Assembly (NCBI GenBank): GCA_965237965.1
Contig: CBDEGT010000003.1
Span: forward strand, 992,001-1,056,000
Source of the DNA: UBA2988 sp965237965
GTDB taxonomy: Bacteria > Gemmatimonadota > Gemmatimonadetes > Longimicrobiales > Gaopeijiaceae
Reading direction: 5' to 3'
Length of the DNA stretch: 64,000 nt
The position numbers were made by a program, and so were the translations under genes. A model generated the notes under the pieces. It did no database searches. It saw only the letters and a program-made list of their open reading frames with translations, and had not been told where the DNA came from. Shown here piece by piece: positions 1-8,068 of the stretch. Within the stretch, counting starts at the first letter, position 1, and every line of letters begins with the position of its first letter.

Positions 1-342
1 GGCACCGACACCGTGGTGGCCGAAGTGGCGCGCACTACCGCCGAGCACGAGCAGGGACTGATGTATCGGGAGGAGCTTCCGGACGGAACGGGGATGCTCT
101 TCATCTTCCAGAACGAGCAGGTCCGCTCGTTCTGGATGTCAAACACGTTCGTGGCGCTCGATGTTGCCTGGCTCGACGCCAGCTTGCGGGTGGTCGAGAT
201 CCAACAAATGGAGCCCGAGACCACCGACCTCCACTCGAGCGATCATCCGGCCATGTTCGCGCTCGAGGTCCCGCAGGGGTGGTTCACCGCTCGCGGAGTC
301 GTCGTCGGGGCTACGGCCGAGCTCGTGCTCGGGCCGCTCTGA
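1..342 (+). CDS. DUF192 family protein, 3' part
   Basis: The reading frame is open from the first base of the window, so the start and any signal peptide lie upstream. The visible part is a DUF192 (PF02643) domain, recognisable from the early 'GLMYRE' and 'GMLFIF' segments, the 'FWMSNTFVALDVAW' stretch and the 'VVEIQQMEP' strand. Family members are small secreted or membrane-anchored beta-barrel-like proteins of unknown function. Nothing here suggests a specific partner. The domain is complete to the usual C-terminus, so only N-terminal residues are missing. Confidence 0.85.
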   Translation, partial: GTDTVVAEVARTTAEHEQGLMYREELPDGTGMLFIFQNEQVRSFWMSNTFVALDVAWLDASLRVVEIQQMEPETTDLHSSDHPAMFALEVPQGWFTARGVVVGATAELVLGPL

Positions 343-663
343 GGCCATCGGGGGCGCAGTCCTCGGGCGGGCCTCCACCCGGCCCGGGCGCTAGGCCGGG
401 ACGAGCACCGCGAACAACATCGCCATTCCCACCGCCAAGCCGAGCGTGACGCCCGCCGCACCCAACTCGCGCCACCGTTGGGTTTCTCATGGACTCGTGG
501 ATCAGACGGAGGGCTGGAGGGCAGGCGAGCAGATGCCGGGCAACGATGTGGTCGAGGGGAGGGGGCACAACGGGGGCCCGAGCCCTTGGCCCGGTCCCGC
601 GCGCTGGGTTATGCTGGGCCCGAACATTGCAGCCGATCCGCGCCGCGCCAACACGGAGGTTGA
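343..663. other. Intergenic region with a short hydrophobic minus-strand reading frame
   Basis: No convincing gene of normal size. On the minus strand, from about 484 down to the stop at 391-393, one frame reads a basic/polar start followed by a hydrophobic segment ending 'GMAMLFAVLVPA'. It looks like a membrane segment, but it has no ATG and is only about 31 codons, so it may be a remnant or chance. A good ribosome site (ggaggtt, 655-661) belongs to the next plus-strand gene. Confidence 0.4.
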
Positions 664-1224
664 ATGAGCTTCCGGACCAACCCGGACCGCATCCTGGAGA
701 ACATCGACCGCGCGCGCAGCCGCGAGTTGGACGCGCCCCGCTCGGGCACCGATCTCCAGGCGAACGTGCGCGAGCTGGATACCGAGGTGCCCGACGGCGA
801 CGCGACCAACCCGGAACGGATGCGGCGTATCTTCCGGCTTGTGGAGCAGACATACATGAAAGTGGCCCGGAGCGTGGCACTAGGGCCGCTCGCTGCGCGC
901 TTCCAGGCGGTCGGAGACCTGCATCACCTCCACGCACACGGCGACGTGAGCGTGAGCGTCCAGTACCTCGATCACGGTCGGCCAGAGGACGTGGGCGTGG
1001 TGCCTTTCGAGGTCACCCCGGAGCAAGTGGCGGACCAGAAGCGCGAGACGCGCACGAGCCGCCCCGACGTCAATGGGATGCGCGTGCTGCGCGCAGCGCT
1101 CCGCACGGGTGTGCTCGCCAGCTACAAGAAGCTTGAGCCGCGCATCCGCGAGGGGCTGCGCGAACGCTCCGACATGGGGCACGTCGCCGTGACCATCACG
1201 GTCGGGCTGCGCTCCGCGGAGTGA
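664..1224 (+). CDS. Conserved hypothetical protein (186 aa)
   Basis: Soluble, charged protein with no signal peptide or membrane segment. I do not recognise a named domain. ATG at 664 is preceded by ggaggtt seven bases away, which fixes the start well. The N-terminal half is Arg/Asp-rich and probably helical ('ILENIDRARSRELD', 'MRRIFRLVEQTYMKVA'); the C-terminal half ends in a strand-like 'GHVAVTITVGLR'. It sits 35 bases before a metalloenzyme gene on the same strand, so cotranscription is likely. Codon usage matches its neighbours. Confidence 0.6.
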   Translation: MSFRTNPDRILENIDRARSRELDAPRSGTDLQANVRELDTEVPDGDATNPERMRRIFRLVEQTYMKVARSVALGPLAARFQAVGDLHHLHAHGDVSVSVQYLDHGRPEDVGVVPFEVTPEQVADQKRETRTSRPDVNGMRVLRAALRTGVLASYKKLEPRIREGLRERSDMGHVAVTITVGLRSAE

Positions 1225-1259
1225 TCGGGCGCCGTACGCGCTAGCCGCTAGGGGGCGCC

Positions 1260-2156
1260 GTGGCGCGCGTCGTCTTTCTCTTCCTGGACGGGGTAGGAAT
1301 TGGGTTGTCCGATCCGGACCGCAACCCGTTCCTTCGGGCGCGTCTGTCCGAGCTCGGCCGACTGCTGGGCAGCATCCCGACGCTCGATCGACCCGCGCCC
1401 ACAACCGCCGCCGCGCACACCATCCCCCTGGACGCGAGCCTGGGTATGCCAGGAACGCCCCAGAGCGGCACCGGTCAGACCTCGCTTCTCACAGGGTTGA
1501 ACGCCGCGGAACATTTCGGGGGCCACTTTGGGCCCTGGACACCGGTCGCCCTCCGACCTCTCCTCGAGGAGCGAAGCGTATTCCGCCGCGCGGTCGACGC
1601 CGGGCTCGAGGTCGCGTTCGCGAACGCGTACCCTCGGGGCTGGCCGTCGGGCCGCGGGCGACTGGCTGCGCCACCCCTCGCTGCCCGAGCCGCCGGTGTG
1701 CTGGTTCGCCACGAGGACGAGCTCGCGCGCGGTGACGCGATCGCCAGCGAGATCGAGAATACCGGCTGGCGTGTCCGCCTGGGGCACGCCTCCCTCCCCA
1801 GCATCACTCCCGCAGAGGCCGGCGTGGCGCTGGCGCGGATCGCGGCCGCCAATCACCTCACGTTCTTCGCGCACTACGCCACCGACACCGCGGGTCACCG
1901 GGGTGGAATGGAGGGCGCGGTCAAAGTGCTCGAGCGCGTGGACGCGTTCCTCGGCGGCTATCTGTCGGCCGCGCCATCCGACGCGGTGCTCCTGATCGCC
2001 AGTGACCACGGCAACGTGGAGGATGTCACAACCGGCCACACCAGGAACCCCACGCTGGGCGTGGTGGCGGGTCCCCACGCCGAGCGTCGGGCCTCTGGGC
2101 TGGGCTCCATCATCGACGTGGCGGACGCCGTGATCCGGTGGCTGGGAGAGGACTGA
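1260..2156 (+). CDS. Alkaline-phosphatase-superfamily metalloenzyme, phosphoglycerate-mutase-like
   Basis: A 298-residue protein with the PF01676 metalloenzyme layout: the N-terminal strand 'LFLDGVGIG' gives metal ligand D10; 'SGTGQTSLLTG' (69-79) carries the probable Thr nucleophile T71; 'ATDTAGHRG' supplies D209 and H213; 'SDHGN' supplies D249 and H250; H260 lies in 'GHTRNP'. The set matches cofactor-independent phosphoglycerate mutases and phosphopentomutases, but the protein is much shorter than iPGM (about 510 aa), so the substrate is not assigned. GTG start at 1260 follows aggggg. A phosphotransferase or phosphatase role in the cytosol is inferred. Confidence 0.8.
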   Translation: MARVVFLFLDGVGIGLSDPDRNPFLRARLSELGRLLGSIPTLDRPAPTTAAAHTIPLDASLGMPGTPQSGTGQTSLLTGLNAAEHFGGHFGPWTPVALRPLLEERSVFRRAVDAGLEVAFANAYPRGWPSGRGRLAAPPLAARAAGVLVRHEDELARGDAIASEIENTGWRVRLGHASLPSITPAEAGVALARIAAANHLTFFAHYATDTAGHRGGMEGAVKVLERVDAFLGGYLSAAPSDAVLLIASDHGNVEDVTTGHTRNPTLGVVAGPHAERRASGLGSIIDVADAVIRWLGED

Positions 2157-2177
2157 TCTCGCCATCCATGCGCCCCC

Positions 2178-2798
2178 GTGCGAACCGCATGCTTCGCCAT
2201 GATCGTCCGCCATCCCGGGGCACCGTCCATCCTCGGGCGTCTGCTCATCGAACAGGGGGCGGTCTCCGCAGAGGCGCTGGAGTCCGCGCTCGAAGACCAG
2301 CGCGGGAGCGGTCGACGCCTGGGGGAGATCCTGGTCGCCCGCGGGCTTACCGATCAGGAGACGGTGGCGCGAGCATTGGCGGAGCAGCTCGGCCTGCCGT
2401 ACCTGCCGCCGCCCCTCGAATCGGACCCTGCAGCGCGGGCGCTCGTTCGAGCGCCGCTCGCTCGCTCACGTCGGGTGCTCCCGCTCACCGCGTCGTTGAA
2501 GAGCCTCCAGCTCGCGATGGCGGACCCGCTCGATCTGGGGACGGTGGACGACGTGCGCTTCCAGACAGGGAGGAGGGTCGAGCCCGTGGTCGCGAGCGCA
2601 ACCGCGGTAGACCGGGCGCTGACGCACGCATACGGCGAGTCGCTCGCAGGGGCGATCCTTACGGAACTAGGGGATGCGGCGGCGCGCCGCGAAGGAATCG
2701 ACGACGGCGTCGAGGAGGCGACGCGCTCCGCCCCGGTGGTCCGTCTGGTGGATCACCTTCTGGAGCGTGCGGTGGACGAGCGAGCGAGCGACATCCAC
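2178..2798 (+). pseudogene. 5' fragment of a GspE/PilB-type secretion ATPase, cut by IS256-type element
   Basis: The first ~207 codons match the N-terminus of type II secretion/type IV pilus ATPases: an MshEN domain ('LGRLLIEQGAVSAEALESAL', then 'LGEILVARGL', 'LAEQLGLPYL') and the linker 'APVVRLVDHLLERAVDERASDIH', which in intact proteins immediately precedes the nucleotide-binding core. The gene stops right after 'ASDIH', where the inverted repeat of an IS begins at 2799. Walker A/B and the zinc-binding part are absent, and nothing like them follows on the far side of the IS. GTG 2178 or ATG 2199 could be the start. The fragment cannot be an active ATPase. Confidence 0.88.
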
Positions 2799-2823
2799 GA
2801 GGTAGGATCAAAAGGTGTGTAAA
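2799..2823 (+). repeat. IS256-type left terminal inverted repeat
   Basis: Begins gaggtaggatca and ends aggtgtgtaaa. It matches the reverse complement of 4151-4175 at 22 of 25 positions. Confidence 0.88.
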
Positions 2824-2827
2824 AAGA

Positions 2828-2901
2828 GAGGCGACGTACCTTTCCGCTGAGATTTAAACCAGCGAGCCCGGGTGACAGCCCGGGGAAAGGAACGTCGCCT
2901 C
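2828..2901 (+). promoter_or_regulatory. Hairpin able to mask the transposase ribosome site
   Basis: Bases 2828-2845 (gaggcgacgtacctttcc) and 2884-2901 (ggaaaggaacgtcgcctc) are complementary at 17 of 18 positions. The right arm contains the only plausible Shine-Dalgarno (aaagga) and ends directly at the ATG at 2902. RNA started outside the element would contain both arms and could fold so that the ribosome site is hidden. RNA started inside the loop would not. Known ISs such as IS10 and IS50 use this trick against read-through expression. Its use here is inferred from geometry. Confidence 0.6.
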
Positions 2902-4146
2902 ATGAGAGAGGATATCGCGGGACCCCAGGGTGCGTCCAGCAGGCCGATGTGGGAGACGCTCGAGGGGATGGTTAGGGAGAAGGCGCAGGAGTTCATCCAA
3001 CAGATCATGGAGGAGGAAGTCACGGAGTTGTTAGGCCGGGAGAAGTCAGAGCGCAGGAGTACGGTGGACTCGGCCGAGGGCTACCGCAACGGATATGGCA
3101 AGCCGAGGCGGTTGGCGATGAGCTCGGGCACGATCATGCTCCGACGCCCTCGGGTTCGGGGCGTCGAGGAGCGGTTCGAGAGTCGGGTGTTGCCGTTGTT
3201 CGCACGACGGACGAAGGAGCTGGGTGCTCTGCTTCCGGAGCTGTATCTGCACGGGCTGGCGGAGGGAGACTTCGAGCTGGCGATGCGGGGCCTGCTGGGC
3301 GAGGGGGCCCCGTTGTCGAAGTCTTCGATTCGGCGGCTGCGGGCGGGATGGACGGCGGAATTCGAGGAATGGTCGAAGCGCTCGCTGGCCGACCGTGAGG
3401 TCGTCTACGTCTGGGCGGACGGGATCTACGTGAAGGCGGGGCTCGAGCGGGACAAGGCAGCACTGCTGGTGGTTCTGGGCGCGATGCGAGACGGGACGAA
3501 GGAAGTGTTGGCCCTGAGATCGGGCTACCGAGAGTCGGTCGAGTCCTGGTCGGAGGTGTTGCGGGATCTGAAGGCACGCGGCATCGAGGCGCCCCGGCTT
3601 CTGATGGCGGACGGTAACGCGGCGATCTGGGGCGCAGTACGGCAGGTATGGCCTGAGGCGGGCGAGCAACGGTGCTGGAACCACAAGATGAGGAACGTGC
3701 TGGACCGGCTGCCGCAGCGGGAGCAGAGCGAGGCGAAGGATCTTCTCAGGGCCGTGGTCTACGCACCGAGCCGGTCCGAGGCTGTGAAGGCCCGCGAAGT
3801 GTTCGCCAGGCGCTACAGGCCGTGGTATCCGAAGGCGGTGGACGTACTCGAGGACGACTGGGAGCGGATGGTGGCGTTCTACGACTTCCCCGAGGATCAC
3901 TGGAAGCATCTACGCACGACGAACGTGGTCGAGAGCCCGTTCGCTGCGGTACGGCTCAGGACGACGGCGGCGAAGCGATTCAAGCGGGTCGAGAGCGCTA
4001 CGGCGCTGATCTGGAAGTTGCTCTTGGTGGCCGAGAAGCGGTTCCGAAGGCTCGACGCTCCTCACCTCCTCAAGGACGTGTTTGAAGGAAGGAAGTTCGA
4101 AGACGGAAAGCCCGTCTCAACCCAACAGCGGAAGAATGCCGCCTGA
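2902..4146 (+). CDS. IS256-family (mutator-type) transposase
   Basis: A 414-residue transposase by the ATG at 2902; a GTG at 2872 would add ten residues but lies inside the hairpin loop. Catalytic DDE residues are visible as D173 ('VWADGIY'), D237 ('LMADGNA') and E344 ('NVVESPF'). The family's 'RCWNHK' motif is at 257-262 and the N-terminal 'EGYRNGYG' at 59-66. Length is typical for intact family members (about 400 aa), with no frameshift, so the element may still be active. Confidence 0.93.
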   Translation: MREDIAGPQGASSRPMWETLEGMVREKAQEFIQQIMEEEVTELLGREKSERRSTVDSAEGYRNGYGKPRRLAMSSGTIMLRRPRVRGVEERFESRVLPLFARRTKELGALLPELYLHGLAEGDFELAMRGLLGEGAPLSKSSIRRLRAGWTAEFEEWSKRSLADREVVYVWADGIYVKAGLERDKAALLVVLGAMRDGTKEVLALRSGYRESVESWSEVLRDLKARGIEAPRLLMADGNAAIWGAVRQVWPEAGEQRCWNHKMRNVLDRLPQREQSEAKDLLRAVVYAPSRSEAVKAREVFARRYRPWYPKAVDVLEDDWERMVAFYDFPEDHWKHLRTTNVVESPFAAVRLRTTAAKRFKRVESATALIWKLLLVAEKRFRRLDAPHLLKDVFEGRKFEDGKPVSTQQRKNAA

Positions 4147-4150
4147 TACG

Positions 4151-4175
4151 TTTACACACCTATTGACCCAACCTC
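4151..4175 (-). repeat. IS256-type right terminal inverted repeat
   Basis: Starts tttacacacct, four bases after the transposase stop, and ends at cctc. It is the reverse-complement partner of 2799-2823. The next base begins the DinB fragment frame. Confidence 0.88.
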
Positions 4176-4478
4176 ATCCATCACCGGAATCAGGTGTCGT
4201 TCGAATCCGTTGTGACGGCATTAGATGACCTCGACAAATCCTTTGAGGTCCTAATCGACAAGCTTGGATCGATGGACCAGGACGCGTGGATGGAGGCGGG
4301 TAAGTTCTACGTGGGTGATCAAATGATCATGGAGGCACCGCGACAACAGCTTGCCTGGATACTCTTCCTAGACGCGGTGCACCACCGTGGGCAGCTCAGC
4401 ACTTACCTGCGCCCTATGGGGAGCAAAGTGCCGGCTATTTATGGCCCTTCGGCGGACGATCAGGGAGAGGCACACTGA
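4176..4478 (+). pseudogene. 3' fragment of a DinB-like (DUF664) protein
   Basis: The frame opens at the IS edge and runs to the TGA at 4476-4478. It ends with 'AVHHRGQLSTYLRPMG' and 'VPAIYGPS', the hallmark of the last two helices of DinB/DUF664 four-helix-bundle proteins; 'HHRGQ' carries a metal-ligand His. Family proteins are about 150-170 residues, so roughly the first 65, with the first metal-ligand His, are missing. The GTG at 4194 has no ribosome site. It is unrelated to the secretion ATPase on the other side of the IS, so the two were not one interrupted gene. Confidence 0.82.
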
Positions 4479-4904
4479 CCGGGCCGAGGCGGAGACGTCG
4501 CACGCCATGCAGCCGATGAGGTAGGGTCATGCCCCCCCGGTCCGCTGGTCCGAGCTCTCTGCGTTTGCCCGTTTCCCGCAGGGAATGCCATCAGGTGTGG
4601 AGCTGAGTGAGTTGAGCAGCAAGCCGGGTTCCTTCCCTACAGCCGACGGGGGACGCCGTTAGGGATCCTTTGGCGATCACCATTACATGTTCCAGGTACA
4701 TGTCGAGATCAAGATCCCGACGGTTGTAGTGGCCTGACCCTACCTACGCAGTCTTCTCAGCGAAGGTACGTAATGCCGCGTAGGTCCCTTGGATGGCCCG
4801 CGTCGCATCTTCAATCCAGAGAGTGGGATCGAGGATCGAGCGAACCGCTGGGTTGACACCCTTTCTCGTACACCCGCGATCTTGTTGACCCGGTCCCTGG
4901 CCAC
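4479..4904. other. Gene-poor 426-bp stretch, possible minus-strand remnant
   Basis: No full gene. On the minus strand, one frame is open for about 45 codons from roughly 4880 down to the TAG at 4744-4746 and reads '...NPAVRSILDPTLWIED' then 'IQGTYAALRTFAEKTA'. It looks protein-like (amphipathic, no low-complexity bias) but has no start I can defend and no family I recognise. It may be the tail of a lost gene next to the IS scar. The remainder shows nothing I can name. Confidence 0.35.
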
Positions 4905-5717
4905 GTGGAGCGAGACGGGGGGTGGCTGATGCTCCGAGGCTTTGGCTTCAGGCTCAGGAAGTGGTACGTGGACTGCGTCTCGGCCGACGGCACGGCGTTC
5001 ATCGGCTATGCAGCCCGTATCGGGCTGGGTCCGTTACCTCTGGTTTATCAGGCTGCCCTCTGGTCGCCCCCCGCAGGCCCCGGTTCCAGCGACTTCACGA
5101 TGGTGCCGGCCCAGCTGCCGCGGCTCTCCGGTGCGGGGCTGCATTGGGAGAGCCGACGGCTCGGCATTCGAGGCTCCTGGCACGGGTCACCGGCGGCGAT
5201 CCGGCACGTCCTCCTGGACACCTCGGCGCACTTCGTCGAATGGCGCTGCCACCTGCCCGTGTGCGAGGCGTCAATCGAATCACCGGCGGGAAATCTGCGT
5301 GGCCCGGGGTACGCCGAAGAGCTTCTGATGCGCGGAAACCCGGCGAGCCTCCCAATCCAGGAGCTCTGTTGGGGGCGGTTCTCCTCGGGTGACGACCACG
5401 TCGTCTGGATCGAATGGATGGGCGCGCAACCGCTGCGGGTTGTGCTGGTCAATGGAAGTGAAGTAGAGGCGACGCGCGCCGACGACAAAGAGGTCCAGTC
5501 CTCCCGTGGGGTCCTGACGTTTCGAGACCGCCGCGTGATCCGAAGCGAGCGCGTCGAGGCATCCGCCTTCGGAGACTCCAGCTGGAGGCGACGGCTCGTG
5601 CCGCGCGCCGTGGCGGACTGGCGCGAGGAGAAGTGGCTGAGCCGCGGCCGCCTGGAGAAGCAGGACGGTGCCGTGGCGGAGGGCTGGGTCGTACACGAGC
5701 GCGTGACTTGGCCATGA
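4905..5717 (+). CDS. Lipocalin-like (CrtC/AttH-type) hypothetical protein
   Basis: 270 residues from GTG 4905 or 262 from ATG 4929 (a G-rich site precedes the ATG). Strand-rich with many Trp and Gly; segments such as 'KWYVDCVSADG', 'YAEELLMRG', 'LCWGRFSS' and 'VVWIEW' recall the lipocalin-like fold of hydroxyneurosporene synthase/AttH proteins, which act on hydrophobic ligands or are structural. No signal peptide is visible, so it is probably cytosolic. Its stop overlaps the ATG of the next membrane-protein gene by four bases (ATGA), implying translational coupling with a lipid-modifying enzyme. Confidence 0.55.
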   Translation: MERDGGWLMLRGFGFRLRKWYVDCVSADGTAFIGYAARIGLGPLPLVYQAALWSPPAGPGSSDFTMVPAQLPRLSGAGLHWESRRLGIRGSWHGSPAAIRHVLLDTSAHFVEWRCHLPVCEASIESPAGNLRGPGYAEELLMRGNPASLPIQELCWGRFSSGDDHVVWIEWMGAQPLRVVLVNGSEVEATRADDKEVQSSRGVLTFRDRRVIRSERVEASAFGDSSWRRRLVPRAVADWREEKWLSRGRLEKQDGAVAEGWVVHERVTWP

Positions 5718-6990
5718 GCGTCAGACCCCGCCTTGGTCCAGTGCTCTACGGCTCGTTGTTCGTGCTTGTCGTGCCGGCGGTCCTAGTCGCGTGGGCGTGG
5801 GCCACCGAGCCGCTCGTCGATCTGCCGGTGCCGCACGCGCGATGGTTCGGCGCCTTACTCGCCGGCATTGGCCTGGTCTTTGTCCTGGCCGGGATGGAGG
5901 CACTGTGGCGTTTGGGGCGCGGTCTTCCCACGAACGCGTACCCCCCGGCGAAGTACGTGAGAGGCGGCATCTACAAGCTGACGGGTCACCCCATCTACGT
6001 CGGGTTCGTCCTGACGTGCTTCGGGGGAGCGCTCCTCGCGGGCTCCGCAAGCGGGCTCTGGCTTGTGAGCCCGGTGGCCTTACTGGCAGTGACCGCTCTC
6101 GTGCTGGGCTACGAGCATCATGATCTACGTCGGCGCTTCGGAGGAGATGCAATCCGGCGTCCCCTCGTCTCGCTGCCGCCACTCGGCGACGCTTCACCCT
6201 CGGTCTGGGACCGGGCCTCGATCTTCCTCCTGGTCTTCCTGCCGTGGACGGTGGCCTACGAGGCGGTATTTCGCCTGGGAATCCCGCCCGACGCGGTCGA
6301 AGGATTCCTCTCGTTTGAGCGCGATTGGCCCGTCCTGGTGTGGACCGAGGGGATCTACGCAAGCGTGTACGCCCTGCTCGTGACGGTCCCGCTTGTCGCG
6401 AAGACCACCGGTGTCCTGAGGAGGTTCGCGCTGACTGGGCTCGTGGCCACGGCGGTGGTAACGCTCATCTACGTGACGGTCCCCGTCATCGCGCCTCCGC
6501 GACCTTTCGTGGCGGAGGGGCTGCTCGGGCGCATGCTCCAGGTTGAACGGGCCATGTCCCACACCGTGGCTGCTTTCCCGGCTTTCCACGTGATCTGGAC
6601 GCTCATCGCCGCCGAGGCGTGGACGCGAACCTATCCGCGCCTCTGGCCAGTGTGGTGGCTGTGGGCCTTGGCTATCGCTGTCAGCTGCGTGACCACCGGG
6701 ATGCACGCCCTCGTCGATGTGCTGCTTGGAGGCGCGTTGTTTCCCCTGCTCCGTAGCTACTCGTGGGTGTGGGAGCGCTTGCGGCGCGGGGCCGAGGTGG
6801 TGGCCAACTCCTGGCATCAGTGGCGGATCGGGCCGGTGCGGATCATCAACCACGGCTTCTGGGCAGGTGCCGCAGGTGCGGTCGGACTCTCGGTCGCGAT
6901 GGCGATGACGGGGCCGGAAGGTTGGAAGGCGACGACGATCGTCTTCCTCTCTGGCCTCCTGGGTGCCGGGCTGTGGGCTCAACGCCTTGA
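5714..6990 (+). pseudogene. Methyltransferase/PAP2/Lgt-like membrane fusion gene, 3' end lost
   Basis: Starts at ATG 5714, coupled to the upstream gene. First ~170 residues: membrane domain with 'GIYKLTGHPIYVGF' and 'GYEHHDLRRRFG', as in isoprenylcysteine/phospholipid methyltransferases. Middle: several membrane spans with 'AFPAFHVIWT' and 'MHALVDVLLGG', as in PAP2-type phosphatases. End: 'GPVRIINHGFWAG' and 'GLWAQRLEG', resembling the beginning of a prolipoprotein diacylglyceryl transferase (Lgt)-like domain. The frame then runs into transposase DNA in the wrong frame at about 6990, so most of the third domain is missing. A lipid or isoprenoid-phosphate role in the inner membrane is inferred. 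Confidence 0.7.
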
Positions 6991-7491
6991 GGGTTGGTGT
7001 TCGGCCAACGTCACCCCATCCAGCGCTGCCGCAACCACAAGCTCCGCAACGTGCTGGGTCATCTGCCGAAGGATCAGCATCCTCAGGTGAAGGCGGCGTT
7101 CCGGGCGGCGATGAAGCTGGACGCGAAGCAGGGCGAGCAGAAGCTCGAGCAGCTCGCCCGATGGCTCGAGCGCGACCACCCCTCGGCCTCGGCCAGCCTA
7201 CGCGAAGGCCTCAGCGAGATGTTCACGATCAACCGGCTCGGCCTCCCGCCGCGGCTGAGGAAGTGCCTGGGCTCGACCAACCTGATCGACAGCACCCACT
7301 CGGGCGTAAGACGGAAGACCCGCAGGGTGACCAACTGGAAGAACGGAGCGATGGCGCTGAGGTGGGCTGCGGCCTCGTTCGTGGAGACCGAGAAGAGCTA
7401 CCGGAGGATCATCGGCTACGACCAGCTCTGGATGCTCAGGGCCCACCTCGACGACCATGAACCGGTTGCCGAAATGAGAAAGGCAGGCTAA
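6991..7491 (+). pseudogene. C-terminal fragment of a second IS256-family transposase
   Basis: About 166 codons matching the C-terminal half of mutator-type transposases: 'QRCRNHKLRNVLGHLP', 'LGSTNLIDSTHSGVRR' (the third catalytic acid of the family should fall in this segment, where Glu is usual and Asp is present), and 'ALRWAAASFVETEK'. The first half with the two catalytic Asp residues is absent and no left inverted repeat is visible. It differs from the intact transposase at 2902 and belongs to another subgroup. It cannot be active. Confidence 0.85.
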
Positions 7492-7944
7492 CAAGGAGAC
7501 TCTCCGGAGCCACCACCTTCAACTGTCAGCGGGACACCATCCACGACCCGGTCGACCGTCTCCGGGGTCACGATCACGGTTTCCGCGTCCGCGTCCTCGA
7601 GGGCACGCTCGAGCTCGGGCCCGGGCGCGGTGACGGGGAGGGGCACCGCGATGCCGCCGGCTCGCCATATGCCCAACACCAAAAGTTATCCACGTGAGAC
7701 CCGGTGGAACGAGGACCGCGATCCGCGTTTCCGCCAGGTCCGTGCGGGCCCCGAGCAGTGCCCTCGCCGCCACATCAGACGTCGCCAGCAGGGCCGAATA
7801 GGTGAGGGTGCCCTCTGGGGCGCTCAAGGCGACAACGTCCGAGTGCGCCCACTCCAAGGCCCGCTCGATCAGGGGCTGATCGGTGTGAGGGTGCGCGATG
7901 TGGAGTCGTCCGGTCGGGGTGAGGGAGCTTCGCGGGAACCGCAA
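7492..7944 (-). pseudogene. N-terminal piece of an AMP-dependent acyl-CoA synthetase, frameshifted
   Basis: Read on the minus strand from about 7944: 'PEGTLTYSALLATSDVAARAL', then 'IAVLVPPGL', as in AMP-binding ligases. At about 7680 (around a TTTT run) the sense continues in another frame with 'LGIWRAGGIAVPLP' and 'ALEDADAETVIVT'. The gene then ends at the transposase fragment, with the AMP-binding core and C-terminal domain gone. So it is both frameshifted and truncated. The start is unclear (TTG at 7944). Confidence 0.75.
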
Positions 7945-8068
7945 ATGGTTACAGCACGGCGTGCGGCCATGTCCAGCGCCCGGTGTGGGGGTGGGACCGT
8001 GCCGACGTGCGTTCCGTGCGGGTCGTGAGTATTGTGGGGCACCGACCGACCTTCCCTCAGGAGGACGC

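Larger units (their letters stand above)
2799..4175 (+). mobile_element. IS256-family insertion sequence
   Basis: About 1.38 kb element bounded by imperfect 25-base terminal inverted repeats (22 of 25 match), each ending in the strongly conserved AGGTGTGTAAA. It holds one intact mutator-type transposase. The bases outside the two ends (acatccac on the left, atccatca on the right) are not the 8-9 bp direct duplication expected of a simple insertion. The left neighbour is a truncated secretion ATPase and the right neighbour a truncated DinB gene. This copy therefore marks a recombination or deletion endpoint, or an assembly join. Confidence 0.9.

Noticed and set aside
2797..4184. Direct target duplication around the IS256 element
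   Set aside because: Left acatccac and right atccatca share only a shifted five-base string, not an 8-9 bp duplication in register.
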